From assembly GCF_001953305.1 (NCBI RefSeq), contig NZ_MTFE01000010.1, positions 2,236,048 to 2,300,047 of the forward strand: a DNA stretch of 64,000 nt. The letters run 5' to 3'. Below, piece by piece: positions 37,890 through 48,451 of this stretch (position 1 is the first letter of the stretch; every line of letters begins with the position of its first letter). The notes beneath the pieces were generated by a model. The model saw only the letters and a program-made list of their open reading frames with translations. It was not told the DNA's origin and did no database searches. Position numbers and translations under genes: made by a program. This stretch comes from Cnuella takakiae (GTDB taxonomy: Bacteria > Bacteroidota > Bacteroidia > Chitinophagales > Chitinophagaceae).

Positions 37890-39275
37890 TTAGATTTCAG
37901 AGAGTTCTTCTTCTTCCATTTTACCTTTTTGGCCTACCAGCAGGGTGCCCTGCAGGTATTTTTCATCGTGCTGCGATGCATCCAGACCCATTACTTCATC
38001 CTCAGGAGCTACACGGAGGGGTTGGATCAGGTTTACGATCTTAAAGATCACGAATGACATTACCAGGCTGTAGCCCACCACGATGGCAACGGCTTTCAGC
38101 TGTGTCAGGAAGAAATCAACATTTCCGTAAAACAGGCCGTCGTTGCCGGCGCCATTAACCGTTTTGGTAGCAAAAAAGCCGGTGAGCAGCATACCTACAA
38201 TGCCACCTACACCATGGCAGGGGAATACGTCGAGGGTATCATCAAGGGTGGACTTTTGCTTGTAGTAAACTGCCAGGTTGGAAATCAGCGCGGCAACCAC
38301 ACCAATGGTAATAGACTGGGGGATGGCTACAAAACCGGCACCGGGTGTAATGGCAACTAGGCCAACTACTGCACCAATACAGAAACCTACAACAGAAGGC
38401 TTTTTACCACGCAGCACATCAAAGAACATCCAGGCCAGGCCAGCGGCAGCGGCGGCGGTATTGGTAGTGCCAAAGGCAGTTACAGCCAGTGAATTTGCAC
38501 CAAGGGCAGAACCGGCGTTGAAGCCAAACCAGCCAAACCACAGCAAACCGGTACCAATCAGTACATAAGGAATGTTTGCAGGGGGGATTTCTTTGTGTTC
38601 CAGGTGCGACATGCGGCGCTTCAGTACCAGTGCGCCTACCAGGGCAGCGCAACCAGCAGAAATGTGTACCACAGTTCCACCGGCGAAATCGAGGGCGCCC
38701 ATTTTAAACAGGAAGCCATCGGGATGCCAGGTCCAGTGGGCTATAGGAGCGTACACCAAAAGGCTGAAAAGTGCGATAAAAAGTACATAAGAAGTAAAGC
38801 GGATACGTTCTGCCACGGCGCCAACCACCAGTCCGGGAGTGATGATGGCGAACATCAGTTGGAAGAGTGCAAACAGCGCCAGGGGAATGGTGGGAGCCAG
38901 GCTCCAGGGCTGACCGGAGAGCACATTCTTGAAGAACATAAATGTGGTGGGATCACCGATGAAACCACCAATCGAATTACCAAAGCAAAGGGAAAAGCCA
39001 ACAAAGACCCAAAGCACGCTCACTACACCTGTAGCCACAATGCTCTTGATCATGGTGGAAATCACGTTCTTACGATGTACCATGCCGCCATAGAAAAAGG
39101 CCAGACCGGGTGTCATCAGGAAAACTAAGGCAGTAGCAACAAGGATCCAGGAAATATCGGCGCCGTTGTACAGCTTGCCATCGTCGTTGAAGGTAGGAAG
39201 TGTGGGGACGAAGGCCGCGCCTAAGGCAATAGCGCCCAAGATGAGGAAAGGAAGGGAGCGTTTCAATGTAGCCAT
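37890..39275 (-). CDS. amtB: Ammonium transporter, Amt family
   Basis: The 461-residue protein has about eleven transmembrane segments and Amt signatures: TPGLAFFYGGMVHRKNV near residue 55, AHWTWHPDGFL, DFAGGTVVHISAGCAALVGAL with the pore histidine, and FPCHGVGGIVGMLLTG with the second. It imports ammonium across the inner membrane. The C-terminal tail AEDEVMGLD is the usual P-II contact region, yet no glnK gene is adjacent. Upstream is gltD, closed by its own terminator. Confidence 0.95.
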   Translation of the reverse strand: MATLKRSLPFLILGAIALGAAFVPTLPTFNDDGKLYNGADISWILVATALVFLMTPGLAFFYGGMVHRKNVISTMIKSIVATGVVSVLWVFVGFSLCFGNSIGGFIGDPTTFMFFKNVLSGQPWSLAPTIPLALFALFQLMFAIITPGLVVGAVAERIRFTSYVLFIALFSLLVYAPIAHWTWHPDGFLFKMGALDFAGGTVVHISAGCAALVGALVLKRRMSHLEHKEIPPANIPYVLIGTGLLWFGWFGFNAGSALGANSLAVTAFGTTNTAAAAAGLAWMFFDVLRGKKPSVVGFCIGAVVGLVAITPGAGFVAIPQSITIGVVAALISNLAVYYKQKSTLDDTLDVFPCHGVGGIVGMLLTGFFATKTVNGAGNDGLFYGNVDFFLTQLKAVAIVVGYSLVMSFVIFKIVNLIQPLRVAPEDEVMGLDASQHDEKYLQGTLLVGQKGKMEEEELSEI

Positions 39276-39358
39276 AGAAGATTGATTTTAGATTAAAATA
39301 TTTTCTATCTGTTTAATCTCAAGACTAAGTTAAAGTTTGTGGATTTATATTCCCGAAT

Positions 39359-39366
39359 CAAATTTA
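39359..39366 (-). promoter_or_regulatory. Possible -7 element of amtB
   Basis: TAAATTTG on the minus strand is an exact TAnnTTTG, 84 nt before the amtB start. No clear -33 box is present. Confidence 0.35.
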
Positions 39367-39453
39367 GATATTTGTTTGTTTAATGTGTTGTTGGTTGCAG
39401 CTTTGTATTAGACGACAGCCATGCAGATGAACTTATTTTTGAGTTTTATGCAA

Positions 39454-39485
39454 TAAAAAAGGGCTGTTTTTGTAAACAGCCCTTT
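39454..39485 (-). terminator. Intrinsic terminator after gltD
   Basis: On the minus strand AAAGGGCTGTTT pairs with AAACAGCCCTTT around a 4-nt loop, followed by six T. It separates gltBD from amtB. Confidence 0.88.
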
Positions 39486-39505
39486 CGAAAAATGTATTTG
39501 AAAAA

Positions 39506-41005
39506 TTATAATGCTAATAAACTGGCGTCTTTTGTCTCCAAAACGGAATAGCCCATCAGATACTCGTCCACTTTTCTGGCACACTCTCTACCTTCAGAAA
39601 TGGCCCAAACTACCAAGCTCTGGCCACGGCGCATATCGCCCGCTGTAAAGATCTTGGCAATAGAAGTCTGATAAGCTTTTTCTGAAGCTCTTACATTGCC
39701 TCTTTCGTCCAGTTCCACCTCCAGCTGGGCCAGAAGGCCTTCTTTCTGCGGGTGTACAAAGCCCATGGCCAGCAATGCCAGTTCGCAAGGCATCTCTCTT
39801 TCGGAGCCGGGTACTTCCTGGAAAGAAGCGGCACGGCCGTCTTCAGTGAGTTTCCATTCCAGGTCCACCACTTTCAGGGCACGGAGCTTGCCTTCGGCAT
39901 CACCCAGAAACTCCTTGGTGGCAATGGCCCAGTGGCGTTCAACCCCTTCTTCGTGCGAAGTGGAGGTTTTCAGCACCATGGGGTAGGAGGGCCAGGGCAT
40001 GGCAATAGTGCGTCCTTCGGGCGGCTTGGGCAGCAGCTCAAACTGGGTTACGCTCTTCGCGCCATGGCGGTTGGAAGTGCCCACACAATCGGAGCCGGTA
40101 TCACCACCACCAATCACGATCACGTTCTTGCCGGTAGCTTTCAGTTCCTCATGGAAAATATTGCTTTCGATCTGGGGATTGGCCAGCGGGTCTTTGCCTG
40201 CAACACGTTTGTTTTGTTGCTTCAGGAACTGCATGGCGTAATAAACGCCCTTCAGATCGCGGCCGGGCACGGGCAGGTCGCGGGGTACGGTAGAGCCACC
40301 CGCCAGCACAATGGCATTGTATTCGCGCAGCAGGTCGTTCACATTTACGTTTACGCCCACATTTGCATTGTATTTAAATACCACGCCTTCCTGTTCCAGA
40401 ATTTCCACGCGGCGGTCGATCACCCATTTTTCCATTTTGAAATCGGGGATGCCATAGCGGAGCAGACCGCCGGGAGCATCGTCTCTTTCAAAAACGGTAA
40501 CTTGGTGGCCGGCATAGTTTAGCTGTGCGGCAGCTGCCATACCTGCGGGACCTGAACCGATTACGGCTACCTTTTTGCCGGTGCGTACCAGTGGTGCCTT
40601 GGGTTTCACCAGTCCTTTGTCAAATGCGATCTCGATGATATGCTTTTCAATTTCCTCGATGGTAATGGCCGGCTGGTTGATACCCAATACGCAGGCGCTT
40701 TCGCAGGGCGCCGGGCAGATGCGGCCGGTGAACTCGGGGAAATTGTTGGTGAGCGAAAGAATCTCGTAGGCTTCTTCCCAGTTCTTGCGGTATACCGCAT
40801 CGTTGAACTCGGGTATGATATTGCCTAAGGGGCAACCGTTGTGACAAAACGGTACGCCGCAGTCCATACATCGGGCAGACTGCTGGTTAAGCTTCTGCTC
40901 CGAATAGCGCGCTACAAACTCGTTGTAGTCTTTGATGCGCTCCGCAACCGGCCTTTTAGCTGGCAGTTCGCGGGTAAATTCCATAAATCCTGTGGGCTTA
41001 CCCAT
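39506..41005 (-). CDS. gltD: Glutamate synthase, small subunit
   Basis: The 499-residue flavoprotein has N-terminal Cys clusters for Fe-S binding (ARCMDCGVPFCHNGCPLGN; GRICPAPCESACV), an FAD fold (KVAVIGSGPAGMAAAAQL near residue 150), and an NADPH fold (VIVIGGGDTGSDC). It passes electrons to GltB. It lies 124 nt downstream of gltB with one family F repeat in the junction. Confidence 0.97.
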   Translation of the reverse strand: MGKPTGFMEFTRELPAKRPVAERIKDYNEFVARYSEQKLNQQSARCMDCGVPFCHNGCPLGNIIPEFNDAVYRKNWEEAYEILSLTNNFPEFTGRICPAPCESACVLGINQPAITIEEIEKHIIEIAFDKGLVKPKAPLVRTGKKVAVIGSGPAGMAAAAQLNYAGHQVTVFERDDAPGGLLRYGIPDFKMEKWVIDRRVEILEQEGVVFKYNANVGVNVNVNDLLREYNAIVLAGGSTVPRDLPVPGRDLKGVYYAMQFLKQQNKRVAGKDPLANPQIESNIFHEELKATGKNVIVIGGGDTGSDCVGTSNRHGAKSVTQFELLPKPPEGRTIAMPWPSYPMVLKTSTSHEEGVERHWAIATKEFLGDAEGKLRALKVVDLEWKLTEDGRAASFQEVPGSEREMPCELALLAMGFVHPQKEGLLAQLEVELDERGNVRASEKAYQTSIAKIFTAGDMRRGQSLVVWAISEGRECARKVDEYLMGYSVLETKDASLLAL

Positions 41006-41041
41006 AGTATAGTTCGAAGTTTGTCGTGATTAGTTTGTTTG

Positions 41042-41125
41042 TTGAACCACAAAGACACTAAGCGACTAAGGTGCACATAGTAATCCTTTGTGATTCTTGG
41101 TGTCCTTAGAGTCTTTGTGGTTCCC
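41042..41125. repeat. Inverted-repeat element, family F copy 1 (gltB-gltD junction)
   Basis: Left GAACCACAAAGACACTAAGC is mirrored by right CTTAGAGTCTTTGTGGTTCC across a 13-nt spacer and inner words. It ends 4 nt from the gltB stop. Confidence 0.8.
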
Positions 41126-41129
41126 TTTT

Positions 41130-44100
41130 TTATGCCTTTACTGTAACCGCTTTCGCCTGCAACACTTTCTTGTAATCGCGGGGGAACACTTTTACAAAGT
41201 TGCGCAGTTGGTTGTCGAAATCGTCGAGTACAAAGCGGGCAACGGTGCTGCCGGTATGATCGTAATGTGCCTGGATCATGGCGCGCAGATCGTTGGCGTC
41301 CTCAGTGCCTACAGGATCGAGGTCTACCATTTCCTGGTTTACCAGCGAGTGGAACTGCCCTTTCACATCATACACATAGGCAATACCACCGCTCATGCCT
41401 GCCGCGAAGTTGCGGCCGGTATCACCCAGGATCACTACCTGGCCACCGGTCATGTATTCGCAACCATGGTCACCCACGCCTTCCACTACAGCCGTTACAC
41501 CCGAGTTGCGCACCGCGAAGCGTTCGCCAGCTTTACCGCGGATATAGGCCGAGCCGGAAGTGGCGCCATAGAAGGCCACATTGCCGATAATGATATTTTC
41601 TTCGGGCACAAAGCCAGCTTCTTTTGCAGGATATACCACCAGTCGGGCGCCGGAGAGTCCTTTGCCAAAGTAGTCGTTGGCATCGCCTTCCAGCTCCAGG
41701 GTCACACCCTTGGTGTTGAAGGCGCCAAAGCTCTGGCCTGCGGTTCCGGTAAACTTAAAGTGAATGGTATCATCCGGAAGACCAGCCGATTTATGGCGCT
41801 TCGAAATTTCGTTCGACAGCATGGTACCAAGAGATCGGTCGGTGTTGATCACCTTGAACGAGCCGCTGATCTTTTCGCTTTTTTCCAAAGCGGGCTTGGC
41901 AGCTTCGATCAGTTTCCAGTCCAGGATGCCGTCCAATCCGTGATCCTGGTCTTCCTGGCGGTACAGGCCGGTGTAAAGTGATGCGGGTTCCTTGTACAGG
42001 ATGGGCGAAAGGTCAAGTTTGCTGTATTTCCAGTGCTTCACATCTTGGCGCACCTCGAGACAGTCAACCTGGCCTACCATCTCGTTGATGGTACGGAAGC
42101 CCAGTTCGGCCATGATCTCGCGGAGTTCCTGCGTGATGTACTTGAAGAAATTTACAATATGCTCGGGATCACCGTTAAAGCGCTTGCGCAGTTCCGGATC
42201 CTGAGTGGCCACACCTACAGGGCAGGTGTTCAGGTGACACTTGCGCATCATGATACAACCTTCCACTATCAGTGCTGCAGTTGCCACACCCCATTCTTCA
42301 GCACCGAGCAGGGTAGCGATGGCAATGTCGCGGCCGGTTTTCATTTGTCCGTCAGCCTGTACCACTACGCGGCTGCGGAGTTTATTGCGTACCAGGGTCT
42401 GGTGGGTTTCGGCAAGGCCTAATTCCCAGGGCAAACCTGCGTGCTTGATGGAAGAGATCGGCGAAGCACCGGTACCACCGTCATGGCCTGCAATCAGTAC
42501 CACGTCGGCCTTTGCCTTGGTAACACCTGCGGCAATAGTACCCACGCCACCTTTGGAAACCAGTTTCACGGAAATACGTGCCTGGCGGTTGGCATTCTTC
42601 AGGTCAAAAATGAGCTGTGCCAGATCCTCGATGGAATAGATATCGTGGTGCGGGGGCGGGGAGATCAGGCCCACACCAGGTGTGGCATGGCGCACCTTAC
42701 CGATCCAGTCATCTACCTTGTGGCCTGGCAGTTGTCCGCCCTCACCGGGCTTGGCACCCTGTGCCATCTTGATCTGGAGTTCGTCGGCATTGGTCAGATA
42801 ATAAGCGGTAACCCCAAAGCGGCCCGAAGCTACCTGCTTGATGGCGGAGCGCATGCTGTCGCCGTTGGGCAGGGTGTCATAACGCATCTCGTCTTCACCA
42901 CCTTCTCCGGTATTGCTCTTGCCGCCGAGGCGGTTCATGGCAATGGCCAATGTGCTGTGTGCTTCGTGCGAGATAGAGCCAAAAGACATGGCACCGGTAG
43001 CAAAGCGCCTGTAAATGTTTTCTGCCGGTTCTACTTCGTCGATTGAAATAGCCGGGCGGTTGCGCTTGAACTGGAACAGGCCACGCAGGGTTGCTGCTTT
43101 CTCGGCCTGGTCGTTCACCAGCTTGGAGTATTTTTTAAAAGAGTTGTAATCGCCCATCTTGGTGCTGTACTGCAGCATGTGGATGGTTTGCGGGTTGAAC
43201 AGGTGGAACTCGCCCTTGCGTTTCCACTGGTAGATACCACCTACGGGCAGGCGGTCAACCGGTGCTTCCTTTTTGGAGAAAGCCAGGTTGTGCTTGGCCA
43301 GGGTTTCGCGGGCAATTTCATCCAGGCCCATACCCTCTATGCGGGAAACGGCGCCGGAGAAATATTTATCTACAACAGACTTGTTCAAACCAATGATCTC
43401 GAAGATCTGTGCACCCTGGTAAGACTGCAGGGTAGAGATACCCATCTTCGAAAACACTTTCAGCAGGCCTTCGTTAACAGCCTTGATATAGTTCTTCTTC
43501 AGGTAATCCGGGTCGAGGTCGGTTTCCATCAGGCCCTGGAGCTTCATGTCGCGGATAGAAGACAATGCCAGGTAAGGGTTGATGGCAGTAGCGCCAAAAG
43601 CTACCAGGCAGGCAAAATGGTGCACTTCCCATACATCACCGGCTTCGATCACCAGGCCGACCTGTCCACGCTTACCCTTGCGGATCAGGTGGTGGTGCAC
43701 AGCGGCTGTTGCCAGCAGGGTAGGGATGGGTGCGTGGTCGCTATCGATGGCCCGGTCGGAAAGAATCAGTACCTCAAAGCCATCATCCACCGCATCCACC
43801 GCATAACGGCAAAGACGCTCCAGGCCGCGTTGCAGCGAACCGGGTTTGCCATCGGCGCGGAAATACAGCTGGAGGGTTTTAGCCTGGAAAATACCGGTAT
43901 CAATAGAGCGAATCTTTTCCAGCTCGTGGTTGTTGAGGATGGGTTGCTTCAGCGCTACGGTGTGGCAGGCCATGGGGTCTTCCACCAGCAGGGTGCTGTT
44001 ATTACCTACAAAAGTTGCCAGCGACATCACCAGCCGTTCCCGGATGGGATCGATAGGCGGGTTGGTAACCTGGGCAAACAGTTGTTTAAAATAAGAAGAC

Positions 44101-45641
44101 AGGTGCTGGGGTTGGTCGCTCAAAATGGCCAGGGGCACATCGGTACCCATGGAGCCAATGGGCTCTTTGCCATCCAGCGACATCGGCGCAATGATGTTTT
44201 CCAGGTCTTCGGTAGAATAACCAAAGGCTTTCTGGTATTTGAATACTTGCTCGTGCTCCAGGTGCGTAAAGGTTACGCGGGGCTCGGGCAGTTCTTCCAT
44301 GCGGATCTGGTACTTGTTCAGGTACTCGGCATAAGGCTTCTGTCCGCAGATATTTTGCTTCAGCTCGTCATCCGAAATGATGCGGCCCTGCTCCATATCC
44401 ACCACGAACATCTTACCGGGCTGCAGGCGGCCTTTTTCAACGATGATGCTCTGGTCAACAGGCAGCGCACCGGTTTCAGATGCCATGATTACACGGCCAT
44501 CGTTGGTAACGGCATAGCGCGAGGGGCGCAGACCGTTGCGGTCGAGGGTGGCACCAATGATTTTACCATCGGTAAAGGAGATAGAGGCGGGACCGTCCCA
44601 GGGCTCCATGAACGAAGCGTGGAACTCGTAGAAGGCTTTCTTCACGGGGTCCATCAGCTCATTGCCATCCCATGCTTCGGGGATCAGCATCATCATTACA
44701 TGGGGAAGCGAGCGGCCACAGAGTGCCAGCAACTCAATCATGTTGTCGAGGCAGGCCGAGTCGGACTGGCCTTCGGAAATGATGGGCAGCAGCATCTCCA
44801 TTTCCTCACGGGTAAAGTAAGGGGTAGTGAAATTGCGTTCGTTGGTCTTCAGCCAGTTGATATTACCCTGAACGGTATTGATTTCACCATTGTGGGCAAT
44901 ATAGCGGAAGGGCTGCGCCAGTTTCCACGAAGGAAAGGTGTTGGTAGCAAAACGGCTGTGTACCAGGCCAAAGGCCGATACCACGCGTTTGTTTTGCAGG
45001 TCGGGAAAATAGCCGCGCACCTGGTTGGAGGTGAGCTGGCCTTTGTACACCACGGTTTTGTAAGAAAGCGAAGCCACGTAAAAACCGATGGCATCCTTCT
45101 TAACGGTATTGTTGATGGTATGGCTGGCGTAGTTGCGCAGCACAAAGAGCTTGCGCTCAAAATCTTCGGGGTTGGTGATATGGTCGGGCGAGGCGATGAA
45201 CACCTGCTCCATCTCCGGCTCCACAGACAGCGCCGTTGTACCAATACCTTCGGCATTAACCGGCACCTTGCGGTAAGCCAGTACTTCAAGACCGAGCTTT
45301 TCAGCTGCACGGTTAAATATATCGCGGCATTCTTCCTTCAGACGGATGTCTTTAGGGAAAAGCAAAACACCCACGCCGTATTTACCAAAGGATGGAAGAT
45401 GGACACCCAGTTTTACACACTCGTCAAAGAAAAACTCGTGGGGTGTTTGGATCATGATACCGGCACCGTCGCCGGTATTGCTTTCGCAACCGCATGCCCC
45501 GCGGTGCTCCATGTTTTCCAGGATGGTCAGCGCATCGGAGATGTGCTGATGCGACTTGTGCCCTTTAATGTTGGCAACAAAGCCAATACCACAGGAATCA
45601 CGTTCAAAGGCGGGGGAGTACAATCCAGTGTTGCCAGCCAT
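41130..45641 (-). CDS. gltB: Glutamate synthase, large subunit
   Basis: The 1503-residue product holds an N-terminal glutamine amidotransferase domain, with catalytic Cys17 in [11 protein letters not shown] preceded by a 16-residue extension that may be removed, followed by the central and FMN-binding synthase domains ([42 protein letters not shown]) and the C-terminal glycine-rich beta-helix (SGGIAYVYD). It makes glutamate from glutamine and 2-oxoglutarate with GltD. A perfect 17-nt palindrome lies 40 nt upstream. ilvA precedes it on the same strand. Confidence 0.97.
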   Translation of the reverse strand: MAGNTGLYSPAFERDSCGIGFVANIKGHKSHQHISDALTILENMEHRGACGCESNTGDGAGIMIQTPHEFFFDECVKLGVHLPSFGKYGVGVLLFPKDIRLKEECRDIFNRAAEKLGLEVLAYRKVPVNAEGIGTTALSVEPEMEQVFIASPDHITNPEDFERKLFVLRNYASHTINNTVKKDAIGFYVASLSYKTVVYKGQLTSNQVRGYFPDLQNKRVVSAFGLVHSRFATNTFPSWKLAQPFRYIAHNGEINTVQGNINWLKTNERNFTTPYFTREEMEMLLPIISEGQSDSACLDNMIELLALCGRSLPHVMMMLIPEAWDGNELMDPVKKAFYEFHASFMEPWDGPASISFTDGKIIGATLDRNGLRPSRYAVTNDGRVIMASETGALPVDQSIIVEKGRLQPGKMFVVDMEQGRIISDDELKQNICGQKPYAEYLNKYQIRMEELPEPRVTFTHLEHEQVFKYQKAFGYSTEDLENIIAPMSLDGKEPIGSMGTDVPLAILSDQPQHLSSYFKQLFAQVTNPPIDPIRERLVMSLATFVGNNSTLLVEDPMACHTVALKQPILNNHELEKIRSIDTGIFQAKTLQLYFRADGKPGSLQRGLERLCRYAVDAVDDGFEVLILSDRAIDSDHAPIPTLLATAAVHHHLIRKGKRGQVGLVIEAGDVWEVHHFACLVAFGATAINPYLALSSIRDMKLQGLMETDLDPDYLKKNYIKAVNEGLLKVFSKMGISTLQSYQGAQIFEIIGLNKSVVDKYFSGAVSRIEGMGLDEIARETLAKHNLAFSKKEAPVDRLPVGGIYQWKRKGEFHLFNPQTIHMLQYSTKMGDYNSFKKYSKLVNDQAEKAATLRGLFQFKRNRPAISIDEVEPAENIYRRFATGAMSFGSISHEAHSTLAIAMNRLGGKSNTGEGGEDEMRYDTLPNGDSMRSAIKQVASGRFGVTAYYLTNADELQIKMAQGAKPGEGGQLPGHKVDDWIGKVRHATPGVGLISPPPHHDIYSIEDLAQLIFDLKNANRQARISVKLVSKGGVGTIAAGVTKAKADVVLIAGHDGGTGASPISSIKHAGLPWELGLAETHQTLVRNKLRSRVVVQADGQMKTGRDIAIATLLGAEEWGVATAALIVEGCIMMRKCHLNTCPVGVATQDPELRKRFNGDPEHIVNFFKYITQELREIMAELGFRTINEMVGQVDCLEVRQDVKHWKYSKLDLSPILYKEPASLYTGLYRQEDQDHGLDGILDWKLIEAAKPALEKSEKISGSFKVINTDRSLGTMLSNEISKRHKSAGLPDDTIHFKFTGTAGQSFGAFNTKGVTLELEGDANDYFGKGLSGARLVVYPAKEAGFVPEENIIIGNVAFYGATSGSAYIRGKAGERFAVRNSGVTAVVEGVGDHGCEYMTGGQVVILGDTGRNFAAGMSGGIAYVYDVKGQFHSLVNQEMVDLDPVGTEDANDLRAMIQAHYDHTGSTVARFVLDDFDNQLRNFVKVFPRDYKKVLQAKAVTVKA

Positions 45642-45679
45642 ACGCGTCGTTAATATTGTTTAAAAAAATAGGATATGCT

Positions 45680-45696
45680 TGATGAATTATTCATCA
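45680..45696. promoter_or_regulatory. 17-nt palindrome upstream of gltB
   Basis: TGATGAAT-T-ATTCATCA lies about 40 nt upstream of the gltB start, an expected place for an operator. The regulator is unknown. Confidence 0.4.
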
Positions 45697-45812
45697 TATG
45701 ACGGGAGCAATCGTCTGAAATTACAACAAAAAGCTCATTTCCTTGAATAAATCGTTGAAATGACGCTTTTTAGGTGGTAAAATCAGTAATTCGGGGTTTG
45801 AAGCATTAAGGT

Positions 45813-47066
45813 TTATACCAGGTAACCAAATAAGGTATCATCCTTATTTAGTTCCGTGTAGTTGATGCCATAGCGCTTCATGTTATCCAGAAGAGCGGTA
45901 TAATCGTCCTTGGTCTTGAGTTCAATACCTACCAGGGCAGGACCTGTTTCCTTGTTGTGTTTCTGCATGTATTCAAACCGCACGATGTCGTCATTTGCTC
46001 CCAGTACATGGTTTACAAATTCCTTGAGTGCACCGGGCCTTTGGGCAAAGCGCACAAGGAAATAGTGTTTTAAACCTTCGTATTGCAGCGATCTTTCCTT
46101 GATCTCCTGCATCCGGTCAATATCGTTGTTGCTGCCGCTTACCACGCATACAACTGTTTTGCCTTTAATGGCATCGGCATAGTCGTCGAGGGCGGCTATG
46201 GTGAGTGCACCGGCGGGTTCTACCACCAGCGCATCTTCATTGTATAATTTAAGAATGGTGGAGCAAACCTTTCCTTCATTTACGAGGTGCATAGCATCCA
46301 ATACCTCTTTGCAAATGGAAAAGGATACATCGCCCACGCGTTTAACGGCTGCACCGTCCACAAATCGTTCGATGTTGTCGAGCGTAACGGGGTGGCCTGC
46401 TTCCAGTGCACGTTTCATGGAAGGGGCGCCCTCGGGTTCTACGCCAATGATTTTGGTTTTGGGTGAAAAGGTCTTGAAATAAGCACCCAAGCCGGCCGAC
46501 AGTCCGCCGCCGCCAACGGGCACAAATACAAAGTCGATATCAGAATGGTCTTCGAGGATTTCAACGCCTACGGTAGCCTGTCCTTCAATGATGCGGAGAT
46601 CGTCGAATGGCGGAATGAAGGTGAGGTTGTGTTCGGCAGTGTATTGTTTGGCGGCAAACGCACAATCGTCAAAGGTGTCGCCAATGAGTTTGATCTCGAT
46701 AAAGCCTTCGCCAAACATGCGGGTTTGCTGCACTTTTTGCTGCGGCGTAATGATGGGCATGAACACCACGCCTTTGATGCCTTTCTTTTTACAGGACCAG
46801 GCAAAACCCTGCGCATGGTTGCCGGCAGATGCACACACTACGCCTTTCTCCAGCTGTTCCTGCGGCAGTGAAGAAATCATGTTGTAGGCACCCCGCAATT
46901 TATAGGAGCGCACCACCTGCAGGTCTTCGCGCTTGAGCAAAATGGTAGCACCATACCTGCGCGACAGATTGTTGCTGTAGGCCAGCGGCGTGCGGGTCAC
47001 CACTTTTTTCAGTCGTTCGGCTGCGCCGGAAAAGTCAAGTGCGGGAAGTGTGCTGGTTGTTGTCAT
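45813..47066 (-). CDS. ilvA: Threonine ammonia-lyase (biosynthetic)
   Basis: The 417-residue PLP enzyme has the Lys motif VRSYKLRGAYNM (near residue 55), GNHAQGFAW, the glycine-rich phosphate loop PVGGGGLSAGL, and a single C-terminal ACT-like domain (YFLVRFAQRPGALKEFVNHVLG). The length matches the single-ACT form rather than the long E. coli enzyme. It converts threonine to 2-oxobutanoate, linking thrABC to isoleucine synthesis, and is the last ilv gene in its group. Family D repeat separates it from ilvC. Confidence 0.95.
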   Translation of the reverse strand: MTTTSTLPALDFSGAAERLKKVVTRTPLAYSNNLSRRYGATILLKREDLQVVRSYKLRGAYNMISSLPQEQLEKGVVCASAGNHAQGFAWSCKKKGIKGVVFMPIITPQQKVQQTRMFGEGFIEIKLIGDTFDDCAFAAKQYTAEHNLTFIPPFDDLRIIEGQATVGVEILEDHSDIDFVFVPVGGGGLSAGLGAYFKTFSPKTKIIGVEPEGAPSMKRALEAGHPVTLDNIERFVDGAAVKRVGDVSFSICKEVLDAMHLVNEGKVCSTILKLYNEDALVVEPAGALTIAALDDYADAIKGKTVVCVVSGSNNDIDRMQEIKERSLQYEGLKHYFLVRFAQRPGALKEFVNHVLGANDDIVRFEYMQKHNKETGPALVGIELKTKDDYTALLDNMKRYGINYTELNKDDTLFGYLV

Positions 47067-47088
47067 TAGTGCTGTTGCAACTGGAGAG

Positions 47089-47173
47089 GATTATTGATTA
47101 TTAAATATTGATTAGGGAAACCGGTTTTTGGTTGCAACCCATAATGAATAATTAATAATCAATAATCAACCCG
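47089..47173. repeat. Inverted-repeat element, family D copy 2 (ilvC-ilvA junction)
   Basis: Left GGATTATTGATTATTAAATA is mirrored by right AATTAATAATCAATAATCAA across a spacer with CCGGTTTTTGGTTGCAA. It lies 13 nt after the ilvC stop. Confidence 0.78.
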
Positions 47174-47186
47174 GTATATAATTGAA

Positions 47187-48251
47187 TTATACGGTGGCTT
47201 CTACTTTCTGGTTTTCCGGACGCAGGCTGCGTACGGTTTTACCAGCTTGCCACATTTCGCTGTCGCGGAGTTCTTTCAGTTCTTCTTCTAGTTTCTCGCG
47301 GTAGTCGGGCTGCGAGTTGCTGTCGATAGAACGCTGCGATTCCTTGCCGGTTTCCACGCTTTCATACAGCTCGCGGAAAACAGGAGCGGTAGCGTCGCGG
47401 AACTTCTTCCACCAGTCGAGCGCACCGCGCTGTGCGGTAGTGGAGCAGTTGGCATACATCCAGTCCATACCGTTTTCTGCCACCAGCGGCATCAGGCTCT
47501 GGGTCAGTTCCTCAACGGTTTCGTTGAAGGCTTCCGAAGGCGTGTGGCCTTTGTCGCGCAGCACCTGGTACTGGGCGGCAAAGATGCCCTGGATAGCGCC
47601 CATGAGGGTGCCACGCTCACCGGTGAGGTCGGAGTATACTTCTTTGCGGAAATCGGTTTCAAACAGGTAGCCGCTACCTACAGCGATACCGAGTGCGATC
47701 ACACGCTCTTTGGCGCGGCCGGTGGCATCCTGGAAGATGGCATAGGAAGAGTTGAGGCCTCGGCCCTGGAGGAACATACGGCGCAGTGAAGTGCCCGAAC
47801 CTTTAGGTGCAACCAGGAACACGTCTACATCTTTGGGCGGAACGATACCTGTCTGCTCGTTGAAAGTGATGCCAAAGCCATGTGAGAAGTAAAGGGCTTT
47901 GCCGGGGGTGAGGTGCTTCTGCACGGTGGGCCACAGGGCAATCTGGGCGGCGTCGCTCAGCAGGTAGCAAATGATGGTACCACGCTCCAGGGCTTCTTCG
48001 ATCTCGAAGAGGGTTTCGCCGGGTACGAAACCATCGGCAATGGCCTTGTCCCAGGTTTTGGAGTTCTTACGCTGGCCAACGATCACGTTGATGCCATTGT
48101 CTTTTTGGTTGAGCGCCTGGCCGGGGCCCTGTACACCATAACCGATAACGGCTACTGTTTCATTTGCGAGTACTTCCTGTGCTTTGGCGAGCGGGAACTC
48201 ATCACGAGTTACTACGTTCTCCTCAACACCACCGAAATTTAATTTTGCCAT
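47187..48251 (-). CDS. ilvC: Ketol-acid reductoisomerase
   Basis: The 354-residue enzyme starts with the NADPH fold VAVIGYGVQGPGQALN near residue 35, with VGQRKNSKTWDKA as the cofactor loop, and continues with the knotted C-terminal domain (SDLTGERGTLMGAIQGIF; metal-binding Asp and Glu residues). It rearranges and reduces acetolactate-type intermediates. It sits between ilvN and ilvA, with a 200-nt upstream spacer holding three repeat elements. Confidence 0.96.
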   Translation of the reverse strand: MAKLNFGGVEENVVTRDEFPLAKAQEVLANETVAVIGYGVQGPGQALNQKDNGINVIVGQRKNSKTWDKAIADGFVPGETLFEIEEALERGTIICYLLSDAAQIALWPTVQKHLTPGKALYFSHGFGITFNEQTGIVPPKDVDVFLVAPKGSGTSLRRMFLQGRGLNSSYAIFQDATGRAKERVIALGIAVGSGYLFETDFRKEVYSDLTGERGTLMGAIQGIFAAQYQVLRDKGHTPSEAFNETVEELTQSLMPLVAENGMDWMYANCSTTAQRGALDWWKKFRDATAPVFRELYESVETGKESQRSIDSNSQPDYREKLEEELKELRDSEMWQAGKTVRSLRPENQKVEATV

Positions 48252-48278
48252 GGTTGTTTGTTGTTTATAGATTCTTGT

Positions 48279-48305
48279 GGGCAGGCCACTCTAAGTGGCC
48301 TGCCC
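48279..48305. repeat. Inverted-repeat element, family K copy 1
   Basis: Perfect 12-bp arms GGGCAGGCCACT/AGTGGCCTGCCC with a 3-nt loop. Confidence 0.85.
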
Positions 48306-48330
48306 AGTAAAATGGGTTTAGGTTTTTTTA

Positions 48331-48361
48331 GACCTATAAGGTTTTAAAATCCTTATAGGTC
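48331..48361. repeat. Inverted-repeat element, family G copy 3
   Basis: 11-bp arms GACCTATAAGG/CCTTATAGGTC with a 9-nt loop. The arm and loop lengths equal those of copy 1 at 28498 although the words differ. Confidence 0.8.
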
Positions 48362-48384
48362 TTTGATTTGGTGGCGCCGGGTGC

Positions 48385-48451
48385 TTACTGGTCAGGCCAC
48401 TTGGTAGTGTCTATCGGTAGTCAGCGGCCGCCTAAGTGGCCCGACCAGTAA
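48385..48451. repeat. Inverted-repeat element, family K copy 2
   Basis: Arms TTACTGGTCAGGCCACTT and AAGTGGCCCGACCAGTAA differ by one base pair around a 26-30 nt spacer. It abuts the ilvN stop codon. Confidence 0.85.

Noticed and set aside
43179..45653. 824-codon plus-strand frame
   Set aside because: Antisense to gltB, whose conserved motifs run the whole length; no ribosome-binding site or domain.
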